Below are positions 11,221-22,159 of a DNA stretch of 64,000 nt, one piece after another (position 1 is the stretch's first letter; each line of letters opens with the position of its first letter). The position numbers were made by a program, and so were the translations under genes. The stretch comes from Heligmosomoides polygyrus polygyrus. Taxonomy: Eukaryota; Nematoda; Chromadorea; Rhabditida; Heligmosomidae. The stretch covers positions 18,042,001-18,106,000 of the forward strand of contig OX377202.1 of the NCBI GenBank assembly GCA_947396885.1. Reading direction: 5' to 3'. The notes beneath the pieces were generated by a model that did not search any database, was not told where the DNA came from, and saw nothing but the letters and a program-made list of their open reading frames with translations.

Positions 11221-11500
11221 CGGAGCCGTATTCATCAACGACTAACCCGTGGGTAAAGGGTGTAGAGATACCCACGATGAAGCCTGCGTCTCTGACTCCC
11301 ACCTTATCTTTACCTGACTCCTATTTTATCTCTACCCCTTGTACCCCGCATACCCACGGGTTAAATGTTGATGAATCCGGCCCCCGTAGGTATGATGGGT
11401 ATAAGGGGTAGAGACAAGGTAAGAGTCAGAGACGCAGGCGTCATCGTGGGTATCTCCACCCCCTACACCCTCGGGTTAGCTGTGGATGAATCCGGCCCCA
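11221..11500. repeat. Palindromic element type P
   Basis: It starts CGGAGCCGTATTCATCAACG and ends GATGAATCCGGCCCC. The arms mirror each other through GATACCCACGATGA and GCGTCTCTGACTC. The loop contains another terminal sequence (GTTGATGAATCCGGCCCC at about 11369-11386), so a complete inner unit is followed by a partial inverted copy. It shares ends, but not core, with the elements at 11871, 20720, 56629 and 61386. Confidence 0.7.
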
Positions 11501-11870
11501 GGTCAGATTTCCTCCATTACTTCAACAGGATGTCACTCAAGGCGGCCTTTTTTGTACGTACAAGTCATAGGCGTTCGTTGTGGGACCGCCACTGCATCCA
11601 ATTAATATGCAAAGTGATTCGCTCGTATGGATATCTTCTCCAAAACTTTCTGTTAACCTGACTAAACAGAATGAAATAACATCTTCAACATTCACATCAC
11701 CTCAACAGACCGCTGTTAGCGCAGTTAATGCGCGACTGAGGTATATCGTAATCCTTCGAAACTGCCTGGGCGTCACATGTTCACCTGCAGTTGAGGCCTA
11801 GTACTTTCAAAGTCATTCTCGTCACAGCCTGGCTCCATTGTCTTCCAGAAGCGCCCTTTTTTCCATCTAG

Positions 11871-12349
11871 GGGCCAGATTCATCAACGACTTACAGCAAT
11901 TTTACCGAGAAAATACAGCCGAAATTCCTGATAGCGCGGCTTATCAACAAGCGATATGGTGCTTCTCCTTACCGCTTGATGAGCCGCGCTATCAGAGTTT
12001 TCGGTTGTATTTTCTCCGTTAAATTGCTGTAAGTCGTTGATGATGGGCGCGTGTGGAGGCGCCGACTGTCGCCCGCACCCGATACCAGGTTCCTGGTTCG
12101 GATTTCCCGCCCAGGCCGACCAACCCTTCTATCCCTCCGGGGTCGGTGAATTCGTACCGGGCTTGTTTGGGAAGGGTAAAGCGCTGACTTGTTCATCGGC
12201 TGGCCACCGCAATTCATTGTATGGCCAAATACGAATTCAAATCGCCTCCACGACATCCCGTAGAAGCAGAATGCGTGGCGCATCCCAAAAGGGATTGAGT
12301 AACGCCGTCCTTTATCCTTTATCCTTTAAGTAGTTGATGAATCCGGTCC
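11871..12349. repeat. Palindromic element type Q, split by a SINE
   Basis: It starts GGGCCAGATTCATCAACGACTTACAGCAA and mirrors around about 11955 (GCGCGGCT...AGCCGCGC) to TTGCTGTAAGTCGTTGATGA. The distal end (GATGAATCCGGTCCC) is separated by the SINE at 12044-12332. An uninterrupted copy lies at 61386-61554. Confidence 0.75.
12044..12332 (+). mobile_element. tRNA-derived SINE, full length
   Basis: The main SINE of the window: a tRNA-like head (GGGCGCG start, GGTTCGGATTTCC B box, closing CCGCCC), a body with GAATTCGTACC and TCATCGGCTGGCCACC, and a tail of TTTATCC units. It is flanked by the 8-bp duplication GTTGATGA inside element Q. The A-box region is shortened in this copy. Confidence 0.85.
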
Positions 12350-13012
12350 CAGAAGAGCTCCTATGCACATCCCTTAAAGGGATGATTCATAAACTAGAAC
12401 TATTTATCATCATTTGGTCTGGACGTTGAAGTTGACGTAAGCTCGTGAAGGTCTCCTCCTTAAACGTCTAAAAAGAAATTTGCTTGTAGTCAAGCTCTTG
12501 TGAGAGCTCTCCTTTAACCTTGTTGTGCGGCATGAGGATGTCAAAATCTAACAAAACGTTGCACTGATCTGGGCTCGAACTCTGCTCCCCTTAATGAATC
12601 GCTCGTCGTTACAGTACGAATTGCACTACATCCGAAGCGAACATATTCCATCACTGATAAGTCACTGTGATAATATGGCGCAGTGGCGAAGTGTCTAGTT
12701 CAGAAAGCTGAGCGTGAGGGTTCAAAACTTGCTTGGCGCAGTGTCACTCACAAATAATAATTTCCGGTATTCTATTGTATGTACAAATGCTGTTCAGATG
12801 TTGTATCCTATTTTGTGCATAGTTCTTCTTTTCGTTCTTAATTATTGATTTTTTTCGCGATTGTAGAATGTTCCACTAAGCCTCTGTAACTATATAATGT
12901 GTTCCTCACTATTTCTCGAATCCTTGACACAGGGTGATGTTATAAATTTTTATGCTGGTAAATAAATAATAAAATATTTTCAATATTTTCTGTGCAACAA
13001 ATGCAGCTTAAG
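12350..13012. other. Intergenic, nothing firm
   Basis: AT-rich sequence between the SINE and the lectin gene. tRNA-like stretches near 12594-12665 and 12665-12740 do not fold into a standard cloverleaf by eye and were not called. Confidence 0.35.
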
Positions 13013-16000
13013 CTAGTGAAATGACGAGTTTCGTTCACAAATCGACGCAAATTGCAGGGTACACGGATAGAAGTAGAGGTAGGATGAGGTGCTGGGCAGA
13101 GTGTTGAAGTTGGCGGCACATTCGGAATACGCGGACCATCCATTTGAGCCGCTTCGATATGGGCGTAGCAGCCAGTTCCTAAATTGAAAAGCCATCAGTA
13201 CTTTGCCGCTGTGTGCCTCTACAATTTGTTGGTGGCAGCGTAGTCGGAAGAGGCACCTTATGTCGGATTGGAACCTATGTGTTTAACCCTGTCGGGCGCC
13301 TGCAATTCCAGGTTCCTAGTTTGGGCTTCCTGCTCAGGTCAAAAAGCCTTCCATCTCTTCGTGCTTGGTGAATATGTACCACATTCATCGGGCTAGATTC
13401 AAACACTTGAGTATCCTAATCTCAGAAGGGCAAAACACTGATATATCCATCGGCTGACCTCTGCAAATTTACGTATACCATTTCTTCGTCGAATAGGATA
13501 CTCTTCACGTCAAATTGGACTTTTAAAAAAACTTTTAAAACTTTAAAACCAAATTGAACACTCCTCCAAGCTAGGTTAACCTTAACGTAGCCTTTAAAAT
13601 TGAACCAAACTTTTCCAATTTAAACTGAGCTTCAGCTACATTGACTATGTAGAGACTTTCCAAAAAGGTTAGAAAAATTGTTTGTTCAAGAAAAATTTTG
13701 GTGCAACTTTCCTGGAAGTTTCAATTTAACTACCCAATAAGTTAACACATTGTTTGAAATTTTATAAATTTATTATTTTACGGGAAAATTATGGTTTAAA
13801 GCTTATTTCAAAGAACAGGAAGACGGGAATTTTTTAGTGACAAAAAGGATAATACGCCGCGATTTTTATTCGATTGAATTTTTGTTTGCATGGATTTTGA
13901 CACCTGTTAAGAATACTACAAAAACAACTGTAAACACACACATTATCACATTGATGGTTCATGAATGTGGCATTTCATTAATCAATCAAATAAAAGTTTT
14001 GACGGATCTATCCTAGTCCGGGGGGGCCACATATCTAAAAAGTAGGCAACAAAATGAATTGAAACTTACCAAGCGGCTCCTAGAGAACGATCTGGAACCT
14101 AAAAAAACCGAAAACGGGAGAACGAACGAAAAAATAAAAAATCGCCGCGGTTTACAACCGTCTCGGCGGACAATGAGCGACGGAATGGAGGCATGCCGCG
14201 TACTAGCCTTCGGTTGACATGTTATAACCAGGATCTAACATGGTGGGGAGGGCGCATGAAGCCGCATGTCCAGTGCTCACCGCCGCCTGACATGTTATAA
14301 CAGGATCCAACATGCTGAGGAGGGCACACAACTTTGCCTGCTTACAACCGCAACAAATGTATTTTTTTTTGTTTTTTTTGCTTCATGACTTTTCTGTTTA
14401 GGTCTCATGTTGTTTTGTAGAAGCCGCTCAGTAAGTATTAAGTGGTTTTGTTACATATAACACCTTTTAGTTATGTGGCCCCCCCGGACTAGGATAGATC
14501 CGTTTTGACGAATTGTGAAGTGAATGGCGCGATCTAATCTTTTAATGCACACTGTTTGCTTAATTTTTTTGACTTAAGACAAAGCTTATTGTTAATGTTT
14601 CTTTCCAAAAATAAAATTTTTATAAAATTATTACACTTATTGGAGCAGGCAAACTAAAAAATTTCAAAGAAAGTTATTCCAAATTCTCCTTGGACCAAAA
14701 ATGATTCTAAAGTTCTATTGAATTTGCAGTTTAACCTGCCTGAAGGTCATTTCAAGTTGGAAGAGTTTGCCTTGATCTCAGAAGTCTTAGAGCTAGCCTA
14801 GAAGAGTGATCAATTTGATTTGAATGTGTCCATTTCGATGTGAAAATGGTATATACGCCAAATACGACATTCCGTTCTTGTAGAATGCGTGGCGTCTCCC
14901 AAGAACAAATTGACTGATGCGCGTCTTATCCTTTATCCTTAATCTTCTTTAGTCAGAAGCTTTTGGTGCTCCGGCACTGCTCGGTCGCGTAGAAATGGCT
15001 CGAGTTCTGATCCAGTTTCAGACTCACCCGAGGTGAGCGGTCGGCAGTTGCATCGTTTTCGAGGTCACTGATCGATTCTAAGCATTATATGAATGTATAG
15101 AGCGGAAATGAATGAATTATGATGGGGGTGATTACGCATTTCGAAGAGGAGCCGCTGCCGCATGACAGGGTTTAATAGGTTCCAATCCACAACAGCTTTC
15201 CCTCCGATATGTTGCCAATATGTATTTGTGTGCCAAGCTCACGAGTGTAGGTGAAAGAAGTAAATGATTTTTTAAAGAAACTTATGAAGAATGCCATAAT
15301 ACTACAAAGGTAAGCATGGCCTACGACAAAAATGTATGTGCGTTCTCGGAAAAAGCGTGAAAAAACTTCTCACTAACAGCCTAGAAACGTCCATCGCTCC
15401 GGGAGTCTGCCACTTCGCCGTAGGCATGCCCTGTCGTTGAACAAGTCCGACCCAGGTCCAGCTGTTTGCCGTTGACGATTTCATCACCACATTCTAGAAT
15501 TTACGTTTAAACTATATTCTTCGAACAGGACTTCATGTATAATAGCATAACGAACCCATTCCTCAGGTGAATTGGCGACGAACAGCGTAGCTCCTTGAGC
15601 GTAACAGTTCTGTTCAGCCGTATCGTAGTCCATCTTCTGCCGTTGCTTGCTGTAGCAAGAGTCCTTGAATCGTAGCCATCCGTCAGGGCAGGCGTTTTTG
15701 AACTTAAGGAGGACAAATGAGGGCATATGTCATGATAGATACTGCGCAAGGTCTGCATTGCTGTTCTGATGCGTAAAAATTGTGTTCAATGCTGTACTTC
15801 CCCATCAAAAAAATGTCGCCGTTACAGCACCGTATCTCAGGGAGCATCATGTTCTTCTGCACAAAGACCCTTCTGGCACAAGGGGTAAATAGAGTTGCTT
15901 GGCTCATTCCCGGCTAACTTATCGCTTTCGTGAGGAGAAACTGTATAATACAGTTTTTTTGCCAGGTAATATTAGGTCGGAGTGAAACATTCCGCAGTTT

Positions 16001-16560
16001 TCCGCTTCTGCGTCTAAACGGCGATAACCACAGCTAGAAATAACCTTTCGGATTCTGATACGAGCTACTACATCTGATAGATTCATGCTATTTAAACAAA
16101 TGGAATTAATGTTTTGATTGGGAACTATTGGGTAGTTAGAGAGCATAAGGACTCGGAAAACATTTTTATGCCCTTTTGTTACGGTAAGATTTCTCCTCGG
16201 AACCTTCTTTGGGAATCAATAAAACAATAATCTTGTAAAAGCGACGTGCTTCCAGGCTTAGTGGAATAAAAAATATCTTTCAAATCCAAATCCTGCAGTT
16301 TCTCTCGGATGAATTTAATTACGTGTCATTTGTGGTTTTCGCTAGAATAACTAGGATCCCCGTACTTAAAAGACAAAGATATTTCCATACATTAGTTTAA
16401 GATTTTTATCAAAACATTCGGCTCTATTCTAACAACTTGCTTGTTGGATTCAATTGCGAGCAGACAGCTGTCGTTTAGAGGCGTTAAACCATACCACTCC
16501 GGAAAGCTCGATTCTACAGGCATAACTGAGACTCTCTTAAGCTTGAAGCCATTCTTCATT
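13013..16560 (-). CDS. C-type lectin domain protein, possibly with an N-terminal PAN-like region
   Basis: Minus-strand exons join in phase: 16560-16437, 16292-16183, 16087-15952, 15913-15743, 15702-15532, 15493-15378 and 13178-13013, ending at TAG. The last three exons form a C-type lectin fold: ACPDGWLRF..SCY, A..NC..QGATLF, SWTWVGL, LNWLLRPY...NGWS, CAANF, YPCT and SICERN. The six cysteines look complete. No EPN or QPD calcium/sugar motif is evident, so carbohydrate binding is unproven. Earlier exons carry scattered cysteines (SSCGYRRL..NCGMF) resembling PAN/apple modules; this is tentative. Three introns are only about 38-40 nt, while the last is 2.2 kb and holds a MITE and SINE pieces. 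The donor GTCCTG at 15531 is weak. The first listed exon follows TTTTCAG directly before A-ATG, so it may be a trans-splice acceptor and start, but no signal peptide is seen and upstream exons may be missing. Confidence 0.75.
13290..13500 (+). repeat. Old tRNA-SINE copy
   Basis: Diverged copy in the last intron of the lectin gene, recognisable by CCAGGTTCCTAGTTTGGGCTTCC, GGTGAATATGTACC and CATCGGCTGACC. Confidence 0.55.
13537..14835. repeat. Very degenerate inverted arms around the 14004 MITE
   Basis: CCAAATTGAACACTCCTCCAAGCTAG near 13550 resembles the reverse complement of sequence near 14800, and CAAACTTTTCCAA near 13610 resembles sequence near 14760 in the same sense. This suggests an older foldback element into which the 498-bp MITE inserted. 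Divergence is high. Confidence 0.3.
14004..14501. mobile_element. 498-bp MITE with 8-bp target duplication
   Basis: Terminal inverted repeats of about 40 bp begin GGATCTATCCTAGTCCGGGG and are flanked by an exact GTTTTGAC duplication (13996-14003 and 14502-14509). The 8-bp duplication suggests the hAT superfamily, although the terminus is not the usual CAGGG type. A direct internal duplication (TGACATGTTATAAC..AGGAT) is present near 14215 and 14287. No coding frame. Confidence 0.75.
14855..14945 (+). repeat. tRNA-SINE 3' end
   Basis: GTAGAATGCGTGGCG, ACTGATGCG and TTATCCTTTATCC identify the 3' part of the SINE family. It lies in the last intron of the lectin gene. Confidence 0.65.
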
Positions 16561-16987
16561 CTGAAAACTATACCCAAATATAAGTTAAAGGTCTGTTGTT
16601 TGAATGCTCTCAACCAGTTTTGTTCTTTACACAGCTATCTCCTCTGAATGTCTCCTTACTAGGCTATCGGAACTAGGCGAAGTAGTTTAAAGAGGTTCTT
16701 GAGAGACGGAACCCGCCCCGGAAGGGCTATGCTTGTTGCATGCCTATTAAGCCGTAGCTCACATGGAGGAGCAATCCTATCATCGTATTTCATAAATATC
16801 AACATACAGCCGTTCCCCAATTAAGTTTTTTTTACTTTTTTACTATCTTGTGTACAGCAAGTCTTCCTTCATGGTGCAATACGTAAATCTTTTGTTACTT
16901 TCTGGGTAGTCTTTCAAGCTATCTAGGTGGAGCCGCAGTAAAAACCTGTTCTCCTTGCCGCATTTTTAGTGCAGTGCGATTCCTGTA
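16561..16987. other. Flank upstream of the lectin gene
   Basis: No further exon was identified. The lectin gene's own 5' exons may lie here or beyond the LINE at 16988. Confidence 0.35.
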
Positions 16988-17505
16988 TCACCTGTCGTCC
17001 CGTTGATCATCGACTTGCTCGAGCGGGCGCGAGCAGCGTCTCCATTCGTCCCTGTCGCGTGCCAGAGTGATCCAATGGATCCTCCTCGCTCGAGGGACAC
17101 GAAGAGCGTCATATCGGTCGTTCAGGGCTTTAACGGAGAAGTCCGACCAACGCGTTGGTGGGCGTCCTGGTGTTCTCTTGACCTCTCGCGGAACCCAGTC
17201 GGCAAAGGCTCTCGTCCAGCGGGTGTTTGCGAATCGCACTACGTGGCCGGCCCCCTAATTTTCGACGACTTGGCCCATGAGACAGCGTCTCTGATCTTCG
17301 AACGTCGGCGAAGCTCGGAGCTCCGGAGGTCTTCTCTCACTTGCGTGAGTCGTGTCACTCCTAGCATCGTCCTCTCGATTTCACGCTGCGCGACGCTGAT
17401 CGCGGGTTCATCCTGCTTTCGTATCGCCCAGGTCTCTGAGGCGTATGTTAGGGCAGGAAGAACAGTGGAGTCGAAAATGTAGGCACAAAGTCGGACGTTT
17501 TTCGT
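16988..17505 (-). pseudogene. RTE-like LINE, reverse transcriptase C-terminus
   Basis: The minus strand reads through FDSTVLPALTYASETWA, the IERTMLGVTR motif and [18 protein letters not shown]. After a one-base frame change near 17256 it continues with [45 protein letters not shown] and a stop. This is the characteristic C-terminal tail of RTE-clade LINEs in strongylid nematodes. Only the 3' end of the element is present, as expected of a 5'-truncated insertion. Confidence 0.85.
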
Positions 17506-17739
17506 CTTCTTCGCGACTTCTTCAACGCAGTGGGATTATTAATCTGAATAGTAACATTTTCTGATCTTAGGATAGATTTATGAGGTAATTAAGGACCAGC
17601 CTAATTCACAAGAGCGGCAAAAACCTTCCAGTTTATTACTTAGTAGTGTCTCGGTCTGTTATTATTCCTTTATTGATCGTTCCTTGTTTCTTTTTCCTTT
17701 TTTGATATCACGATGATATTTTTAATCTATAGATTGTTA

Positions 17740-18190
17740 CAGATTTGTGGCACACCTATCCTACTATATGTCCTATATCGCATTGTGGCACACCTATCCT
17801 ACTATATATGAAAGAGCAAGCGTGTGTATGTGTGTGTGTCTGTCTGTCCGTCCGTCACAACTGGAGAAGGAGCACTGAGTAGCCGAACACTCGGCGACCG
17901 ATCATGGCGAGCCGTAGACGTGCCGAACATGACCGAATCGATATTATCGATTTTTTGAGGATGGCGTTCAAGCGGCACGAAACATCGGCCCTGGAGGTAA
18001 TCGAGATTGCTGAACACGAATCTTAAGTCAACCAATCGATGTCGATCGACATTATCGATTTTTGTGGATGTCGCTCAAGCGACGGACACGAAACTTTATC
18101 CTTGGGGTGGTCAAGGTCGCTGAGGCCGAATATGAAATCTGTTTTTGAGGTATCGATCACCATCAATCGATATTGATCAAATTGTGCATG
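17740..18190. repeat. Direct repeats, TG/CTGT simple repeat and an ATCGAT-rich tandem
   Basis: GTGGCACACCTATCCTACTAT occurs twice (about 17740 and 17785), followed by a GTGTGT/CTGTCTGTCCGTCC simple repeat. Two related units of roughly 110-140 bp with ATTATCGATTTTT and TCAAGCG then follow. The end, GTATCGATCACCATCAATCG, recurs inverted at 62170-62330. Confidence 0.6.
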
Positions 18191-19981
18191 GATGTTCTTT
18201 ATTTTTTCTATTTCTGTCTAACTTGCCGCAATCGACGTAGTTAAGGTGTTGTTCCTGCGGAAGCCATGACATAGTTTGCAGCTAAAATGTGCGATCAGAA
18301 GTTATCACTATGGCGAAGCGGTTGAGAAGCAGTCAGTGGGGCCGACAGGCTGTGCCCATCAGCCACCAAGAATGACCATTTTAGAGCGATTTTGAAGATT
18401 CTCGATGGTTCGAGGGTGATTCGTCATTAAAAATTTTGAGAAAATTCCATTTCATTGCCGATGATCTGCGCTTTGTGATACTCGGCTAACTTTTGGCAAA
18501 GATGCGCGTCTTTTTTCCACTAAGGAAGAAACCAGAGGTTGTCGTAGGCACCGGGAACTGCCAACGCGCCGTATCGTAGAACCCAGACTAAATGAATCTC
18601 CTTCTGTTTTTGATGCAAGAAAGCGGCTTAGCAAGACATTTTTTCTCAAGCACATCAAATATTGAGCTGAATTATGGAGAATTTAATTGAGGCTTGCTTC
18701 CAAGCAGTCTCCTTGATGCTCGTCTATTCTGAGCAAGGCTTTTTATAGTTAGAGGCGCTATGTATCAACTTTGAAGTAGCCGTCAGTACTTCGGCGTTTT
18801 CTCCTTGCGTATAGATCCTGGTTTTGAATTAGTTTAATAGCATTTCCATTTCCATTTCCATTTCCACGACTTAAGTCACAAATGTCTAATACATGAAAGT
18901 TTTGCTCGGTGCTTCGAAGAAGTGCCTATACTAATTTTTACAAGACGTCTAATGCATTTTATATGCGTCTAAAACCGCATGTTTCCCTTTACATAACAAA
19001 ACCAAAAACTTCTACCATCCTGCCAAGTCCTGCAGCAAAAAGTATTAATAAAGGCAGAAAAATTTTAAGCATCTAAGTGTAAAAAAGTTCGCTCCAATCT
19101 AAAACATAAAACTTCAAAAGTGTCGAAATTCTCTCTCTTTTAGTGGGAACTTACGCGCTAAGCGCTGCGATGCTACCCGCTGAACTCGTTCAAGTGCCTG
19201 CGTGAATCATGAAAGGATGATGCATCCCTAGTCATATTGAAAATGAGCAATTTATTATTTTGATTTGTTCCTTGATTTTAACGTAGTTCTAAAAATATTA
19301 ATATTGCAGCGAATAGGAGTAGTTTCCACTTACCGAAATAACAAGCGGCTTCACGGGTGCGCCAGTTTTCTTCGTGAAGTTGGAGTAGTCCCAGTTTAGA
19401 CGCTCTAAATTCTTACCGTTTGCATTTTTCTCTCATCAGATTAGATCTATGAAGCTATTACTTTCAAACATTTCATCCGTATGTAAAGGAATTTGATACT
19501 CTATAAGAATTCGAGAAACATCGCGTTTTTTTATAAATAAGAATGTTAACGTGTGTAAAAATTTTGCTATGAAACGTCTTTAAAAGTTGTCTAAAAGCCA
19601 AAACCAACCTATGGGCGCTCGCTTACCTACCGTGTCCAACTGTTTGCTTTGATAACTCCATCGCACAGGCTCTACAAATAAAATCGTATAAAATACTTGA
19701 TTATCTTTGAGTGAGTATGTATGTGTCAGAAGTACATGTGGACCAGAGATAAGAGTCGTCCGATGTGTTTATATGGGTTCAGTTCCACAAAAAGGCGCAT
19801 TGTTTCCAAGTGTCTATTTTGCGCGGAGTTTGTTTAGAAAACTTTCCAGAGACAGGACAGCACTAATTATGTTTGGCAGGCGCTAATCAGTTTTTCTGCA
19901 GCATGCGCCATACACTTCACTTTTACGGGATGTCGCGGAGATCATTTTAATGCGAGTATTCTCTGTTTTGGCAGTAGTATT
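18191..19981. other. Repeat-poor stretch, nothing recognised
   Basis: No coherent gene is seen. A hexamer run (ATTTCC, about four copies) lies at 18840-18866. Sequence near 18390-18530 resembles sequence near 40380-40490 (GATGGTTCGAG, GATCTGCGCTT), indicating an unnamed dispersed repeat. Confidence 0.35.
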
Positions 19982-20283
19982 ATGGGCGCGTGTAGCGCAG
20001 TCGGAGGAGGCGCCGACGGTCGCGTGCACCCGATACCAGGTTCCTGGTTCGGATTTTCCGCCCAGGCTAACCAAACCTTCCATCCCTCCGTGGTCGGTGA
20101 ATTGGTACCAGACGTGTCTAGGAAGGATAAAGCGCTGACTTCTTGTTCATCGGCTGGCCACCGCAAGTCATTGTGTGGCCAAATACGCATTCATATCGCC
20201 TCCACGACATCCCGTAGAAGTAGAATGCGCTGGCGCATCCCAAAAGGGATTGAGTAACGCCGTCTTTTATCCTTCATCCTATA
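19982..20283 (+). mobile_element. tRNA-derived SINE, full length
   Basis: Typical intact copy: A box TAGCGCAGTCGGAGGAGG, B box GGTTCGGATTTTCC, GAATTGGTACCAGAC, ATCGGCTGGCCACC, then ATCCTTCATCCTATATCC tail. Confidence 0.85.
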
Positions 20284-20719
20284 TCCTTTAGCTCTGTTTG
20301 GAATATCTTGTGGCGGCTAGCCGGTGGCAATCAGTGCAAGATCCTTCCCAGACGTTTACTGTAGTAAGTCCTGAAAAAAGCTATATAGATAGGTTGGAGG
20401 CCGAGCCTTGCGTCGGTTTGTAGTGCACGCGAGAGCTGCAGTCCCTCCTTCCACTTCGTCACATGAAAGTAAGAAGGACTGTACGATATTTGTGAAAGTA
20501 GAAGATAGCATCGTGGCTCAATGTGGGACAAGGTAAGTGATTAAGTAGCAATGCGCGTCTTCAGGCATGCAAGGCGAACATCGAGGATTCGTGAAATCGC
20601 TGAAGATAATGGAGACCATTAACGGAGTGCAGAGGATTTTATTAGGAGATACTGCAGCTCTCCGAGCAGCCGGACGAAACGCCCCGAATCGGTGCTCATA
20701 GTTCGGATTCCGTCTAGCC
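20284..20719. other. Nothing recognised
   Basis: No gene or repeat identified between the SINE and the interlocked palindromes. Confidence 0.35.
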
Positions 20720-21435
20720 CTGGGCCCGGATTCATCAAGCAATGGGTATAGGTAGAGACACCGCAAGGGAACCGTGCCCACTACAAGCCGTGAGTATGTA
20801 CGATTCGTATTCATGAAAGGAATCAAGGATGAGGTACAACTAGGCCTTTTGCGAAAACAGGGTCCGGATTCATCAACGCGCATACCCATGGGTATGCTGG
20901 GTATAGAGGTAGACATACCTACGACTTGGACATACCCACGATTCATGATAAACCTTACCCGCCAAATCGTGGGCATATCAGCGGGTAGAGAAAACCCGCC
21001 GATCGTTGTGGGTACGTCCGTATACCCGCCACTCATTCGCGCCCCATTGACAAAATGGCGCTCCAGTGAGATCACCGGTTTTAGGAAAGGTCTAGCTGTG
21101 CCTTACCCTTGATTCCTTTCATGAGTACGACTCGTAGCCGCTACCCACTGCTGGTAGTGGGTGTGACTCCCTTACGGTATCTCTACCTATATCCATTGCT
21201 TGATGAATCCGGGCCCAGATGATCTCACTGGAGCGCCATTATGTCAATGGGACGCGCATGTGTCGCGGTATACGGATGTACCCACAACGATCGGCGGGTT
21301 GTCTCTACCCACTGATATACCCACGATTTGGCGGGTAAGGTTTATCATGAATCGTGGGTATGTCCACATCGTGGGTGTGTCTACCCCTACACCCAGCACA
21401 CCCGTGGGTGTGCGCGTTGATGAATCCGACCCCAG
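20720..21435. repeat. Two interlocked palindromic elements (types X and Y)
   Basis: Type Y arms are 20722-20860 and 21074-21219 (GGATTCATCAAGCAATGG and its inverse). Type X arms are 20861-21073 and 21220-21433 (GGATTCATCAACGCGCATAC and its inverse). The order is Y-left, X-left, Y-right, X-right, so neither element encloses the other. Both have the family terminus GGNCCGGATTCATCAA facing outward. No coding frame is supported. Confidence 0.75.
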
Positions 21436-21850
21436 GTCGACCAAGCCTTCCGTACCCATGGGATGGCTGAATTTGGTGTCAGATTTGTCTGCAAAAGATA
21501 CAACACGGACTTGTTCATCATCTGGCCATCGCAAGCCATGGTATGCATACGCCAAATAAGGATGTACAAATGGCCACCCGATCAAAAAGTCAGTGCTTCA
21601 CCCCTCCCGGGCAAGTCTGTTGCCATTTCACCGACTCCCGAGAGATGGATGGCTTGTCTAGGTGGGAAATGGGAACCAGGAACCTAGCATCGGGTGCACG
21701 CGACAGCCATAGTCGATGCCAGGTTCCTCCGACTGGGCTACACAAGCCTATATAGACCAAATATGCCTTCCAATTGCCTCCACGACATCGAGTAGAAGTA
21801 GAATGCGAGGCGCATCCCACAAGAGATTGTTTTACGCCGCCCTTAGTACT
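21436..21850. repeat. Rearranged tRNA-SINE
   Basis: A plus-strand middle section (to about 21560) is followed by a minus-strand head and body (about 21560-21745, with the inverted AACCAGGAACC...GGTGCACGCGACAG). The plus-strand 3' end then follows (CTCCACGACATCGAGTAGAAG to 21850). One SINE has been partly inverted, or two have fused. Confidence 0.65.
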
Positions 21851-21854
21851 AACG

Positions 21855-22130
21855 ACATTGTCGCATGGGCCGAGTCGTCGAAAATTAGGAGGACCGTTTC
21901 GCAGACACCCGCTGGACAAGAGCCGTTACCGACTGGATTCTGCGGGATGTCAAAAAAACATCAGTGCGTGGTCCGCCTTACTAAAAGCTCTAAACGAACG
22001 ATATGACGAACGATATGACGCTCTTCGTGCGTCTCAAGCCATTGGAGCACTCTGGCACACGGCAGGAGGAGAATTGAGACGCTGCAGGCGGCCAATGATC
22101 AACGGGACGCTAATGACCTTTACTGTAAGT
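21855..22130 (+). pseudogene. RTE-like LINE 3' fragment
   Basis: It contains AWAESSKIRR, a region matching the TRWTRA..DW segment in another frame, LNERYDERYDALRAS and GGELRRCRRPM, collinear with the LINE tail at 16988-17505. A tandem duplication of GAACGATATGAC is present. Strongly decayed. Confidence 0.7.
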
Positions 22131-22159
22131 TTCGGCTCATGGTAGCAAAGCCAGAGGAA

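Noticed and set aside
12594..12740. tRNA-like sequences with A- and B-box resemblance
   Set aside because: The T arm and acceptor stem do not pair by eye, so a functional tRNA gene is not supported.
17003..17482. 159-codon plus-strand frame
   Set aside because: It is antisense to the RTE-like LINE tail, which has clear family motifs on the minus strand.
19883..20257. Several overlapping 60-90-codon frames on both strands, repeated at many loci
   Set aside because: They are accidental frames in the tRNA-derived SINE and recur wherever that SINE occurs.
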